From: G965227875 sp965227875
GTDB taxonomy: Bacteria > Pseudomonadota > Alphaproteobacteria > Rhizobiales > JAJFHC01
Direction of reading: 5' to 3'
NCBI GenBank assembly: GCA_965227875.1
Contig: OZ245783.1
Location: 248,001 to 312,000, forward strand
Length of the DNA: 64,000 bases
Position 1 is the first letter of the stretch. Every line of letters starts with the position of its first letter. Positions 17,034-25,797 of this stretch are shown here, piece by piece. The notes below the pieces were generated by a model. That model saw only the letters and a list, made by a program, of their open reading frames with translations, had not been told where the DNA came from and ran no database searches. The translations under genes and the position numbers were made by a program.

Positions 17034-18320
17034 TCAGGCGTCACGCGTGGGCGTGTCGGCGTAGCTCTCAAGGCCGCAGGCCCCCGGCGCACCTTCGTCG
17101 CGCACGTCGTTGGGGTCGGACTGGTTGAGAATGCGGAACATGTCGTCCTTGTCCGAGGACCCTGGATTGGACGTGGCCAGGTAGATCGTCTGCTGGACCT
17201 GATGCGTGTCCGGGTCGATCCACGCGTCATGGTGCTGCATGCGTTCCGACGCCGGCATCTTGTGGCCTTCCAGCTGCTTGATGACGGCGATGTTGTTGGT
17301 GGTGCCGGCCCGTTCGATGGCCCGCAGCAATTCCCGCGTCGCCATGTAGCCGTTGTAGAAAACGTTGCCGGGCACGCGCATGCGCGTATCGGGATACATC
17401 GCCTGGTAGCGCTTGACGAAATCGTCGACGCCGGGAAGGTCGAGCTTGTAGTACCAGGTCGTGCCGAACACGCCGAAGAGGTTCTCGACGGGCAGGCCGT
17501 AGACGTCCGGCCAGTCCTGCTGGTTGTTGATCCACGCCGGTTTGTCGCCCATGCCGAGCTGGGCAACCTGCTGGCGCATCGCTTTCTGGTCGTCACCGCC
17601 GACGGCTGCCGCGACCACGTCGGGCGACGCCTGCTGGATCTTGAGCAGCGCCGAGGAGAAATCCCGCGTGCCCTGAGGCACCAGGATCTCTTCGCTCACC
17701 TTGCCGCCATAGGCTTCGAGCAGCTTCTTCGTCGCGGCCGACGTGTTGTGCCCCCAGACATAGTCGTTCGTCAGCAGCATCCAGTTGTCACCGAACTTCT
17801 CGATGGCGTTCTTGACTGCGGCCTTTGCGAAATTGGTCCCGTTTCCGTCCCAGACGAACTTCACCCGGTGGCAGTTCTTGCCCGACTCAGTGGGAGAGCT
17901 CGAATTGGTGTTGAGGTAGATGACGCCGTATTTCTGGGCCACCTGGCTGATCGCGTTGGCCACGCCGGAACTCACTGCTCCGACGAGGAAACCGCATTCC
18001 TCCTGGGAGATCATGCGTTCGGCCACGCGGCTGCCCGTGGCCGGCGTCGTCTCGGTGTCGATGTGCACCGTCTCGACCTTGCGCCCGAGCACGCCGCCCC
18101 TGGCGTTGAACTCGGCGATCGCCATCTGCATCCCGCGCCGGTCGCTGGCACCGGAATTGGCATACTGGCCGCTGGCGTCGGACGTGATACCGATTTTCAG
18201 CGGCTTGTCGGTGGACGCGGCGTAGACCCGGTTCGTCGACCATGGCCCGTAGAACGCGGCCACTCCCGCCGTGCCTGCACCGAGGAATCCGCGGCGGCTG
18301 ATACGATTCTTCTTCATCAT
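17034..18320 (-). CDS. Periplasmic substrate-binding protein of the liv-type importer
   Basis: Type I periplasmic binding protein (Peripla_BP_6 family), 428 residues. The N terminus carries a twin-arginine-like signal (ISRRGFLGAGTAGVAAF), suggesting export in a folded state through Tat. The mature part starts near ASTDKPLKIGITSDASGQYA. Two adjacent ATGs (18320 and 18317) are possible; GGAGGAA upstream is better spaced for the second. It is the first gene of the operon, divergent from an RpiR-type regulator. The ligand is not readable from the sequence, but the dehydrogenase neighbours argue for a carbohydrate-derived compound. Confidence 0.88.
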   Translation of the reverse strand: MMKKNRISRRGFLGAGTAGVAAFYGPWSTNRVYAASTDKPLKIGITSDASGQYANSGASDRRGMQMAIAEFNARGGVLGRKVETVHIDTETTPATGSRVAERMISQEECGFLVGAVSSGVANAISQVAQKYGVIYLNTNSSSPTESGKNCHRVKFVWDGNGTNFAKAAVKNAIEKFGDNWMLLTNDYVWGHNTSAATKKLLEAYGGKVSEEILVPQGTRDFSSALLKIQQASPDVVAAAVGGDDQKAMRQQVAQLGMGDKPAWINNQQDWPDVYGLPVENLFGVFGTTWYYKLDLPGVDDFVKRYQAMYPDTRMRVPGNVFYNGYMATRELLRAIERAGTTNNIAVIKQLEGHKMPASERMQHHDAWIDPDTHQVQQTIYLATSNPGSSDKDDMFRILNQSDPNDVRDEGAPGACGLESYADTPTRDA

Positions 18321-18400
18321 TTCCTCCACAAAGTTGGCTTGTTTCTCGTGCTTCCGGCCGTTTGTCGGAGCGGTTTCCCTTCCGGTGCGGCTCTGCTCTT

Positions 18401-18535
18401 GAAATGAATATTTGTTCGATTTGAATAAAAATTCATTCCACAAGTCAAGCGAAAATCGCCTTTTCCCGTCAAAAATGATCGCCGAAAATGTGGCGCGGAA
18501 CGGTCCGTTCTTGAATTTGAACGAATTTTCAGTCA
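18401..18535. promoter_or_regulatory. AT-rich divergent control region with dyads
   Basis: Between the binding-protein gene and the regulator the DNA turns unusually AT-rich. It holds TGAAT-AAAA-ATTCA at 18422-18435, a perfect 5-base dyad, and TTGAATTTGAACGAATTTTCA at 18511-18531, just before the regulator start. The TGAAT/ATTCA half-sites recur (also TGAATATTTGTTCG near 18405). They are candidate binding sites for the adjacent RpiR-type protein. Confidence 0.5.
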
Positions 18536-18545
18536 AAAAAATCGC

Positions 18546-19391
18546 ATGAACAAACCAACGGACGAAGCCGCTGCGGCGCCCCTGCCGCCCGAAACCTTCG
18601 AGGCGTTGCGCGCCGAGATCCGCAACCGGTTCGAGGATCTCAGCCCCCACCTCCAGCGCATCGCGCGGCTGGCGCTCGACCAGCCCAACGAATTCGCACT
18701 GCAGACGGTGGCCGCACTCGCCGAGGAGGCCTCGGTCCAGCCCTCCACGCTGATCCGGTTCGCCAAGGAATTCGGCTATGGCGGTTTCCGGGCTATGCAG
18801 CAGATCTTCAAGATGCGCCTGATCGAGGGGGCGCCCGTCTATCGCGAACGGATGTTCGAGGCGAGCGCCGGGGCGCCGTCCGCGAAAGATGCCGACACGA
18901 CGATCAATGCCTGCGCGGACGCGATGATCGCTTCCCTCGAACAGCTCAAGCGGACGGTGTCTTCCTCGGACGTCGACCGTGCCGTGGACCTCCTGCTTTC
19001 GGCCCGGCACATCTACGTGGCCGGGCTGAGGCGCGCGCACCCCATCGCCGCCTACTTCGCCTATGGCATGACCCGTCTCGAACGCCGCTGCAGCCTGCTC
19101 GACTACAGCGGCGGCATGGCCGCCCAGCAAGTGGCCAACATGGGCCACGAGGACCTGCTCTTCGCGGCCTCCTTCCCGCCCTATTCGTCCTCCGTCGTCG
19201 ACGTGGTCCGCGATGCCCATTTCCGCGAACTGCCGATCGTGGCGCTGACCGATACCCCGTCCAGTCCACTGGCGCGCAACTCCACGGTCGCCTTCCTCGT
19301 CGACACCGACGTCACCGGCCAGTTCCGCCCCATCTCCGGCGCCATCGGCCTCGTCCAGTCCCTCATCGTCAGCCTCAGCAGCCGCCTCTGA
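18546..19391 (+). CDS. MurR/RpiR-family transcriptional regulator
   Basis: 281 residues. The N-terminal winged HTH domain (about 15-90) includes ALAEEASVQPSTLIRFAKEFGYGGF. A SIS sugar-phosphate-binding domain (about 120-270) starts ARHIYVAGLRRAHPIAAYFAYGM. Such regulators normally sense phosphosugars or related metabolites. It is divergent from the liv-type operon and is most simply its local regulator, repressor or activator unknown. This supports a carbohydrate-like substrate for the operon. Confidence 0.88.
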   Translation: MNKPTDEAAAAPLPPETFEALRAEIRNRFEDLSPHLQRIARLALDQPNEFALQTVAALAEEASVQPSTLIRFAKEFGYGGFRAMQQIFKMRLIEGAPVYRERMFEASAGAPSAKDADTTINACADAMIASLEQLKRTVSSSDVDRAVDLLLSARHIYVAGLRRAHPIAAYFAYGMTRLERRCSLLDYSGGMAAQQVANMGHEDLLFAASFPPYSSSVVDVVRDAHFRELPIVALTDTPSSPLARNSTVAFLVDTDVTGQFRPISGAIGLVQSLIVSLSSRL

Positions 19392-19409
19392 CGCAGACAC
19401 CTATCCCGC

Positions 19410-20335
19410 CCGCACCCCAGGCTGGATGCGCGGATCAAGCCCGCGCAGGACGGGCGATGGGTATGTTGCGACGCGGCGTTCGCAAACCCACCCCCGTTCC
19501 CCGGTTTTCCGCAAGGAAAGACCGGGGCCGTTCCGAACCGAGGCCGGAGTTCAGAACGGTCCCGGATGAGCCGTGCGACTCTCCGGGATACAATTCGCAA
19601 GGCTGGAGTTCGAGACGGTCCCGGATGAGCCTTGCGGCTCTCCGGGAGACGAAAGGGATTTACTCGCGTATTCAACCCCTCGTCTTTGCCGGGCGTGTCC
19701 CGGCAATCCAGCGACCGTCCACTGCCGAGCCCCTGGCTGGATGCGCGGGTCACGCCCGCGCAGGACGGGTGAGGGTACGTTGCGACGCAAGGCTGGCCCG
19801 CACTCATCACCGTTCCCCGGTTTTCCGCACGGAAAGACCGGGGTCGTTCCGGACCGAGACCGGAGTTTGGGACGGTCCCGGATGCGCCTTGCGGCTCTCC
19901 GGGAGACGATTTGCATGACCGGAGTGTGGGACGGTCCCGGATGAGCCTTGCGGCTCTCCGGGAGACGAAAGGGATACGTGCGTGTATCACCCCCCGTCTT
20001 TGCCGGGCGCGACCCGGCAATCCAGCGACCGTACGCGGCCGGAGCCCCGGGCTGGATGCGCGGGTCACGCCCGCGCAGGACGGGCGATGGAGTATTGCGA
20101 CGCGGCGCAGGCACGCATCACCGTTTCCCGGTTTTCCGCACGGAAAGACCGGGGCCGTTCCGGACCAAGGTCGGAGTGTGGGACGGTCCCGGATGAGCCT
20201 TGCGGCTCTCCGGGAGACGGAAGGGTTACATGCGGGTATCCACCCCCCCGTCTTTGCCGGGCGCGTCCCGGCAATCCAGCGACCGTACGCGGCCGGAGCC
20301 TGGAACAATGCCGGATGAGACTCACGGCTCTCTCT
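19410..20335. repeat. Tandem mosaic palindromic repeat array, 315-base period
   Basis: No gene. Four hairpin modules alternate. Module GGCTGGATGCGCGGGTCA...GCGCAGGACGGG starts at 19420, 19735 and 20050, exactly 315 bases apart. Module CCGTTCCCCGGTTTTCCGC...GACCGGGG is at 19494, 19810 and 20121. Module ACGGTCCCGGATGAGCC...GGCTCTCCGGGAGACG is at 19556, 19615, 19872, 19931 and 20183. Module CGTCTTTGCCGGGCG...CCCGGCAATCCAGCGACCG is at 19681, 19995 and 20249. A decayed fifth copy ends the array near 20335. Units differ by a few percent, and the third unit lacks one module copy. Long open frames on both strands are a by-product of the repeats. Confidence 0.92.
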
Positions 20336-20347
20336 GGAAAACGGAAA

Positions 20348-21100
20348 TCACGTCACAGGCAGTTCCGGCAGGGCCTTCAGCAAGGCTTGCAGGGTTTCGA
20401 GCGTCGAGCGGTCGGCGATGCCGTCGACGCGTTCGGGGCGGAAGTGGCGCTGGAAGGCGGTGACCACGATCGTCGTGGCTTCGTCGTACGTGCCGGTCGC
20501 CTCGATGCCGTAGCCGTAGGTCGCGAGCAGCATCTGCAGCGCCGCCACGCCGTCGCCCGCGTCGCCCTGCTGCAGGAAACCGCCGCCCGCCTGCGGCGCC
20601 GGCGGCACCCAGTGGCCGATGCCCTTCGCGGCAAGGCGTTTCCAGTCGAATTTCTCGCCGGGATCGGTCTTGCGCGCGGGCGCCACGTCGGAGTGGCCGA
20701 GCACACGGTGGGGCGGGATGTCGTGGCGCGAGAGAATGTCGAGACTGAGCGCCTCGACCGCCGCCATCTGCGCCTCGGGGAAATCCACGTAACCGTGCTC
20801 GTGGCCCGGGTTGGCGATCTCGATGCCGATGGAGGCGCTGTTGATGTCGGTCTCTCCGGCCCAGTGGGACACGCCCGCATGGAACGCGCGCCTCTCCTCC
20901 TCGACCATCCTGGTGATCCGCCCCTCCTCGTCGACGAGGTAGTGGCAGCTGACCTTCGAAGCCGGGTCGCAGAGGCGGTCGATCGCCGCCTGGGCGGACA
21001 CCATGCCGGTATAGTGCATGAGAAGGATGTCCGGCGCCCTGCCCCCGGCGCGCGGCTCGTGGCTCGGCGCGGCCCGCCAGGCCATGTCCGGCGAACTCAA
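20348..21100 (-). CDS. N-acetylmuramoyl-L-alanine amidase with peptidoglycan-binding domain (AmiD/AmpD-like)
   Basis: Zinc amidase that cleaves the MurNAc-L-Ala bond, probably in muropeptide recycling or wall turnover. The 250-residue protein has an Amidase_2 domain (about 10-165). Its zinc and catalytic motifs are LLMHYTG (first His), FHAG, and GHSDVAPARKTDPG (last ligand region). A C-terminal PG_binding_1 domain follows (about 175-245, LQQGDAGDGVAALQMLLATYG). No signal peptide is seen, which favours the cytoplasmic AmpD side. Its start overlaps the DjlA-like stop (ATGA), so the two are coupled. Confidence 0.9.
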   Translation of the reverse strand: MSSPDMAWRAAPSHEPRAGGRAPDILLMHYTGMVSAQAAIDRLCDPASKVSCHYLVDEEGRITRMVEEERRAFHAGVSHWAGETDINSASIGIEIANPGHEHGYVDFPEAQMAAVEALSLDILSRHDIPPHRVLGHSDVAPARKTDPGEKFDWKRLAAKGIGHWVPPAPQAGGGFLQQGDAGDGVAALQMLLATYGYGIEATGTYDEATTIVVTAFQRHFRPERVDGIADRSTLETLQALLKALPELPVT

Positions 21101-21834
21101 AACCCGCGTTCCTTCTCGATCCGGTCATAGGCCACGTTGATCGCGGCGATCTTCTCGTTGGCGATGGCGACAAACTCTTCCGGCACCCCGCGCGCGATCA
21201 GCCGGTCGGGATGGTTGTCGCGCACCAGCTGGCGGTAGATGCGCTTCACCTGCGCGTCGTCGGCATCGCGGCTGATGCCGAGCACCAAGTAGGGGTCGCT
21301 TTCGTCGGGCGGCACGTGGCGCGCCTTGATCCGGTCGAAGTCGCCGCCGGAGAGTCCGAAGATCCCCGCCACCGACGACAGGTAGTCGAGTTCGCTGTCG
21401 TGGACGACGCTGTCCGCCTTGGCGATGTGGAAGAGCCCGTCGAGGATGTCCTCGAGCATCGCCGGCTTCGACTTGAAGAGCCCGGCGAGCTGTTTCGCAT
21501 AGGCGTCGTATCCCGCCACGTCCTGCTTTGCGAGGTTGAAGACACGGGCGACGTTCTTGAGCTCCCGGTCCGGCACCACGAAGACCTGCTTGAAGGCGTC
21601 GACCTCGTCCCGGGTCACCACGCCGTCCGCCTTGGCCATCTTGGCGCCCAGCGCGATCACGCCCATGGTGAAGGCGATCTGCTCTTCGGGTGCGCCGTCC
21701 TCGGCCGTCTGCCCGGCACGCTTCGCCGACCGGTCTATGGCATAGTGACCGGCCACGGCGCCCACCAGCGCTCCCAGGGGCCCGCCGATCGCCAGCCCGG
21801 CCACACCGCCCCACAATTTTCCCCATACGGACAT
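21097..21834 (-). CDS. DjlA-like membrane-anchored co-chaperone (TerB + J domain)
   Basis: 245 residues from the chosen ATG at 21834 (MSVWGKLWGGVAGLAIGGPLG). A glycine-rich N-terminal membrane segment comes first. A TerB-like helical domain follows (about 50-165, with KMAKADGVVTRDEVD and HIAKADSVVHDSELDYL). The C-terminal J domain has the diagnostic HPD (VRDNHPDRLIARG). It probably stimulates DnaK at the inner membrane. An in-frame upstream start at 21861 adds nine residues not typical of the family. It is coupled with the amidase gene downstream. Confidence 0.88.
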   Translation of the reverse strand: MSVWGKLWGGVAGLAIGGPLGALVGAVAGHYAIDRSAKRAGQTAEDGAPEEQIAFTMGVIALGAKMAKADGVVTRDEVDAFKQVFVVPDRELKNVARVFNLAKQDVAGYDAYAKQLAGLFKSKPAMLEDILDGLFHIAKADSVVHDSELDYLSSVAGIFGLSGGDFDRIKARHVPPDESDPYLVLGISRDADDAQVKRIYRQLVRDNHPDRLIARGVPEEFVAIANEKIAAINVAYDRIEKERGF

Positions 21835-22025
21835 GGCCGGCATACTATCCGGGATTCGCACGAAAACGAGTCCGGAATCGCGAAAATCCGCACCCGCCCG
21901 ATCCGCGATGCGCGGCGATCTTCAAAGCGGTGGAACGAGGCTCCGGACCGTGTCACAAAACCGGCTCACGTCGCCCCGTCGGGTGACAGGGAAACTCGCG
22001 CCGGACCAACAGACAGGGGCCCCTC

Positions 22026-22643
22026 ATGAGTGCATCGCCAGGCTTCTGGAACCGCATCGCCAACTACTATTCCAAGCGCCCCATCACCGACGAGGAGACC
22101 TACCGCAAGAAGCTCGAGAAGAGCCGGCGGCATTTCCGCCCCGACATGGACGTCCTCGAGTTCGGCTGCGGGACCGGCGGCACCGCCCTCCTCCACGCGC
22201 CCCATGTCAAGAGCATACGCGCCATCGACTTCTCGCCGCGCATGATCGAGATCGCGCGCTCGAAACAGGCGGAGACGGGCATCGAGAACGTCACGTTCGA
22301 GGTCGGCACCATCCAGGAACTGGATTGCCCCGAAGGAACGTTCGGCGCGGTGCTCGGGCTGAGCATCCTGCACCTGCTCGACGACAGGGCGGACGTCCTG
22401 GCGAAGGTCTACGCGATGCTTGAACCGGGCGGCGTCTTCATATCGAGCTCGACCTGCCTCGCGGAGACGGCGTCGTTCTTCCGGTACATCGCCCCGGCCG
22501 GACGGGCGCTCGGGCTGCTTCCGGCGATCAGCTTCTTTACCGAACGTGAACTGGTCGACGAAATCACCGCGGCGGGTTTCACCATCGAGGAACACTGGAA
22601 TCCCGGCCCGGGAAAGGCCGTGTTCATCGTCGCGCGGAAATGA
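22026..22643 (+). CDS. Class I SAM-dependent methyltransferase
   Basis: 205-residue Rossmann-fold methyltransferase. Motif I is VLEFGCGTGGTALLHA (about 43-58), followed by an acidic AIDFSPRMIEIAR region and motif IV VLGLSILHLL. The C-terminal half carries a hydrophobic patch (YIAPAGRALGLLPAISFF) that could contact a lipophilic substrate. The substrate is unknown. It converges with the next gene across an 8-base gap. Confidence 0.82.
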   Translation: MSASPGFWNRIANYYSKRPITDEETYRKKLEKSRRHFRPDMDVLEFGCGTGGTALLHAPHVKSIRAIDFSPRMIEIARSKQAETGIENVTFEVGTIQELDCPEGTFGAVLGLSILHLLDDRADVLAKVYAMLEPGGVFISSSTCLAETASFFRYIAPAGRALGLLPAISFFTERELVDEITAAGFTIEEHWNPGPGKAVFIVARK

Positions 22644-22651
22644 CCCCTCGC

Positions 22652-23479
22652 TCAGAAGCCCGGCAGCACCACCACCCTGGGCTTGAGCGGCAGGCTCGCC
22701 TCCGAGACGACCATCGTCGGCTCCTTGCGCACCTCGACCTCGAAATCCTGTCGCATGCGGTCGAGGAACACGCCAAGCGTGGACGGCCCGAAATAGTGCA
22801 TGGGGATGACGACCACCGCCTGCAGGTCGCGGATCACCTGGACCATGGAATCGTGGCTCAGCGTGTAGCTGCCATCGACCGGCACCAGCAGAACGTCGAC
22901 CCGGCCGATCCAGCCGATATGCTGGGGCGTGAGCTGGTGGTGGAGGTGGCCGAGATGGCCGATGCACAGCCCGCCCACCTCGAAGATGAAGATCGAGTTG
23001 CCGTCCTGCTCCGCCGAGCCGGACCAGTGGCGGATATTGGTCGGCACGTTGCGGATATAGACGTCCTCGATGGAAAGCTCGTGCTGGGCGGCCCCGCCTT
23101 CGGGGTTCCAGCCGCGCAGGACATGCTTGATGCCGGGATCGGGCGAGTCCGTGTAGTGCGTCTCGTGCGCATGGTTCATGGTCACCACGTCGGGAATGCG
23201 CCCCTTGCCCCAGTAGCCGGCAAAGTCGGTGGCGATGACGATGTCCTTCGGGCTGCGGATGCGGAAGGTGGAGTGGCCGACGAAGGTGATCTCGACCTCT
23301 TCGGACCGGGACGCCTGCGCGGGCGTGTAGGCGGCCGGCTCGATGACCGGCGTCAGCCCGGCCATGGCAAGGCAGCGGCTGGGCGCGGCTTCCACGGATG
23401 TCGCCGCAAAAACCGTAAGCGCAAAAACCGCGAGCATGGCCGCTGCGGCCTGACGAAGGATGACGGAGCCTGCATTCAT
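22652..23479 (-). CDS. Secreted metallo-beta-lactamase-fold hydrolase
   Basis: 275 residues, starting at an ATG with AGGAGG eight bases upstream. A Sec signal peptide (about 31 residues ending VEAAP) is followed by an MBL fold with EITFVGHSTFRI and the metal motif NHAHETHYTD, which is HxHxTH rather than the usual HxHxDH. Later come GHLGHLHH and PMHYFGP histidines. The family resembles UlaG-like periplasmic or lipid-handling enzymes, and the substrate is unknown. The Asp-to-Thr change removes a usual metal ligand or base. Confidence 0.78.
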   Translation of the reverse strand: MNAGSVILRQAAAAMLAVFALTVFAATSVEAAPSRCLAMAGLTPVIEPAAYTPAQASRSEEVEITFVGHSTFRIRSPKDIVIATDFAGYWGKGRIPDVVTMNHAHETHYTDSPDPGIKHVLRGWNPEGGAAQHELSIEDVYIRNVPTNIRHWSGSAEQDGNSIFIFEVGGLCIGHLGHLHHQLTPQHIGWIGRVDVLLVPVDGSYTLSHDSMVQVIRDLQAVVVIPMHYFGPSTLGVFLDRMRQDFEVEVRKEPTMVVSEASLPLKPRVVVLPGF

Positions 23480-23573
23480 GGGGGTAACCTCCTGACCCGT
23501 ACGCCGGAGAAAAAGGATACACCGAAGCCGCGCGGTCAGGAATTGCAGCGTCATTCGCCCTGCGGAAATCACC

Positions 23574-24461
23574 TCACGTTTGCGTGAACGCCGCCACCAG
23601 CCAGTCCTCGAAGGCGGCGACGAAACCGGGCGCCTCGCCATGGCCGGGGCGCACCAGCGTATAGGGCTCGCGCGCGGGAATCGACGCGGCGAAGGGCGCG
23701 ACCAGTTCGCCCCGGTCGAGCATGTCGCGCAGCAGCAGCATGTGGCCCATGGCAACCCCACCGCCCGACCGCGCGATGTCGACGGCCACGCTGTAGGCCG
23801 AGAAGTGCTGCCCCGCCTGGCGGGCGGCGGGCGCGAACCCGCAGGACGCGCTCCAGCGCTGCCAGTCGTCATGCCAGTAGGTGTCGTGCAGGAGCCGGCA
23901 GGGCGCGAGATCTTCCGGCCGGCTCAACCCGTGGGCCAGGGCATAGTCCGGGCTGCACACCGGCGTCAGGCGGTCGATGGCGATGGTCCGCGTGACGAGC
24001 CCCGCCGCCTCGCCCGAACCGAAACGGATGCCGGCATGGGCGTCGGAACGCGAGAAATCGACCAGCGAGGCGTCCGACAGCACCTCGATATCGACATCCT
24101 CGTGGGCCGCCTGGAAGTCGGACAGGCGGGACGCCATCCACAGCGACACGAAGGCCGGCAGCGCGGTGATGCGGAAGGACCGCCTCAGGCGCTGGCGCGC
24201 AAGCCTGGCGGTGGCCGCCTCCAGGCCCTCGAGGGCCGCCTGGGCGGCGACGTAGTAGCGCTGCCCGGCATCCGTCAGGTCGAGCCGGCGTCCCGTGCGG
24301 TCGAACAACGCCACGCCCAGATACTGCTCCAACGCGCGAATCTGCTGGCTGACCGCGCCCTTTGTCACGCCCAGGGCCCCGGCCGCCTCGACCAGGCTGC
24401 GCCGCTCGGCGACGGCCTCGAAATAGGAAACCGCGCGAAGCGGCGGAAGACGGCGCGGCAT
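23574..24461 (-). CDS. LysR-family transcriptional regulator, GcvA-like
   Basis: 295 residues. The N-terminal HTH is of the GcvA group (PPLRAVSYFEAVAERRSLVEAAGALGVTKGAVSQQIRALE, quoted here only as a family pattern spanning residues 6-45). The substrate-binding domain runs from about 90 to 290, with PAFVSLWMASRL and GGGVAMGHMLLL. It is divergent from the PhyH dioxygenase gene. LysR proteins usually control the divergent gene, so it is the likely regulator of that dioxygenase. Confidence 0.88.
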   Translation of the reverse strand: MPRRLPPLRAVSYFEAVAERRSLVEAAGALGVTKGAVSQQIRALEQYLGVALFDRTGRRLDLTDAGQRYYVAAQAALEGLEAATARLARQRLRRSFRITALPAFVSLWMASRLSDFQAAHEDVDIEVLSDASLVDFSRSDAHAGIRFGSGEAAGLVTRTIAIDRLTPVCSPDYALAHGLSRPEDLAPCRLLHDTYWHDDWQRWSASCGFAPAARQAGQHFSAYSVAVDIARSGGGVAMGHMLLLRDMLDRGELVAPFAASIPAREPYTLVRPGHGEAPGFVAAFEDWLVAAFTQT

Positions 24462-24568
24462 GAAAGTACAGTTTTCCTGAACGACAGTTCACGATTTCCC
24501 GGCTTTACCGGGACGCAATGACACGGTTGAGTGGAGGAATACTAAACACGAACCCTGGAGCCCCGCAA

Positions 24569-25357
24569 ATGCAGCTCACCCCCGACCAGCTCTCCAGCCT
24601 CGACCGGGACGGCTATCTCGTCCTCGAGGACCGGTTCACCGACGCGGAAGTCGACCTGATGCGCGCGCGACTGCCCGCACTTTACGCGCAGGATCATCCG
24701 GGCAACATCACCGAGCAGGCCTCGGGCGAGGTGCGCACCACCATGGGCCTGCACCTGCGCGACGACGTCTATGCGCGTGTCGTGCGCCATCCGCGCCTCG
24801 TCGCCCCGGCGCTGCAGGTCTTCGGCGAGAACGCCTATGTCCAGCAGGTGAAGGTGAACGTGAAGGCGGCCTTCTCGGGCGAGATCTGGCAATGGCACTA
24901 CGATTTCGCCACCCATCACGCAGAAGACGGCGTGCCCGCGCCGCGCGCGCTCAACCTGCACATCTTCCTCGACGACGTGACCGAGTTCAACGGCCCGCTT
25001 TATTTCATCCCCGGCACCCATAAGCAGGGCGCGCACGGGGCTTCGCTCGACACGGAAACGACGAGCTATCCGCTCTGGGTCTGCGACAACGACCGGGTGC
25101 GCGAACTGGCCGAGGCCCGCGGGCTGGTCTCGGCGACGGGCCGGCGCGGCACCATGCTCGTCTTCCACGACACCCTCGTCCACGGCTCGCCCAACAACAC
25201 GTCGCCCTGGGACCGGGCCATCTTCTCGCTCATCCTCAACCCGGTCTCCAACGCCGCCCGCACGCCCACCCGGCCCGACTTCAAGCACCACCGCGACCTG
25301 ACGCCCGTGGTGCCTCTGGGGGACGATTGTCTGAGGAGTGCGGAGGCTGCCGAATAA
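24569..25357 (+). CDS. PhyH-family Fe(II)/2-oxoglutarate dioxygenase
   Basis: 262 residues from the ATG at 24569, chosen because TGGAG lies eight bases upstream; an earlier ATG at 24518 would add 17 residues. The iron motif appears as WQWHYDFATHH (HxD) with the distal His in VFHDTLVHGSPNN, and the 2-oxoglutarate arginine is probably in SPWDRAIFSL. The family hydroxylates small molecules such as ectoine or phytanoyl groups. No ectoine genes are nearby, so the substrate is open. Confidence 0.85.
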   Translation: MQLTPDQLSSLDRDGYLVLEDRFTDAEVDLMRARLPALYAQDHPGNITEQASGEVRTTMGLHLRDDVYARVVRHPRLVAPALQVFGENAYVQQVKVNVKAAFSGEIWQWHYDFATHHAEDGVPAPRALNLHIFLDDVTEFNGPLYFIPGTHKQGAHGASLDTETTSYPLWVCDNDRVRELAEARGLVSATGRRGTMLVFHDTLVHGSPNNTSPWDRAIFSLILNPVSNAARTPTRPDFKHHRDLTPVVPLGDDCLRSAEAAE

Positions 25358-25458
25358 GGTCTGCCCCACCCTCGTCCTGTCCGGAAGACATTGGAATCTG
25401 CAATTTCGCGCAAGGCCCGTGTTGACGGCGCGTCAGCGGGACTCCGCGATGGAAGGAG

Positions 25459-25797
25459 TCAGGCTGGTGTCAGAAGACCGGCCTGACCACCCGCGCCAGC
25501 CCGCACCCGGCCGGCCGGCCGCTTCGTGGATGCCATCTGCTGGCTTTCAACCAGCCGGCACGCCGTTTCCCACGCGATGTCCTCGATCTGGTGGGGCGCA
25601 ACTCCGATATCCATCAGGATGCGGTCGTCGAGGCCTTTCAGCTCGTTGACGCAGGTCCGGTAATACATTGTCTGCCGGAAAGGCCTGCGTACATTCTCCT
25701 CCCACCAGCGGCCAACGGTCGACAGCCAGTCAAGTGTGCGTGTCCCTTTGCCGATACCAGCGAAAGACGGTTTTCCAACTACGGTTTCCACGGTCAT
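25459..25797 (-). CDS. DUF1127-domain protein
   Basis: 112 residues, starting after AGGAGG. The DUF1127 signature LKGLDDRILMDIGVAPHQIEDIAW lies at about residues 52-75, here preceded by a Trp/Arg-rich helix (WWEENVRRPFRQTMYYRTCV) and followed by an extra basic, Ala/Gly-rich tail. Short Arg-rich DUF1127 proteins of alphaproteobacteria have been linked to RNA turnover and phosphate or carbon responses. No function can be assigned here. The 284 bases upstream hold no gene that I can support. Confidence 0.8.
   Translation of the reverse strand: MTVETVVGKPSFAGIGKGTRTLDWLSTVGRWWEENVRRPFRQTMYYRTCVNELKGLDDRILMDIGVAPHQIEDIAWETACRLVESQQMASTKRPAGRVRAGAGGQAGLLTPA

Noticed and set aside
19181..20308. Several long frames on both strands in the 19.4-20.3 kb repeats, with recurring GLDPRIQ/RWIAGSRPAKTG-like words
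   Set aside because: The words are translations of the repeat modules and appear in many frames. No conserved start or ribosome site.
19410..20335. Possible CRISPR array
   Set aside because: Units are about 315 bases, made of different palindromes without uniform short repeats and unique spacers, and no cas gene is present.
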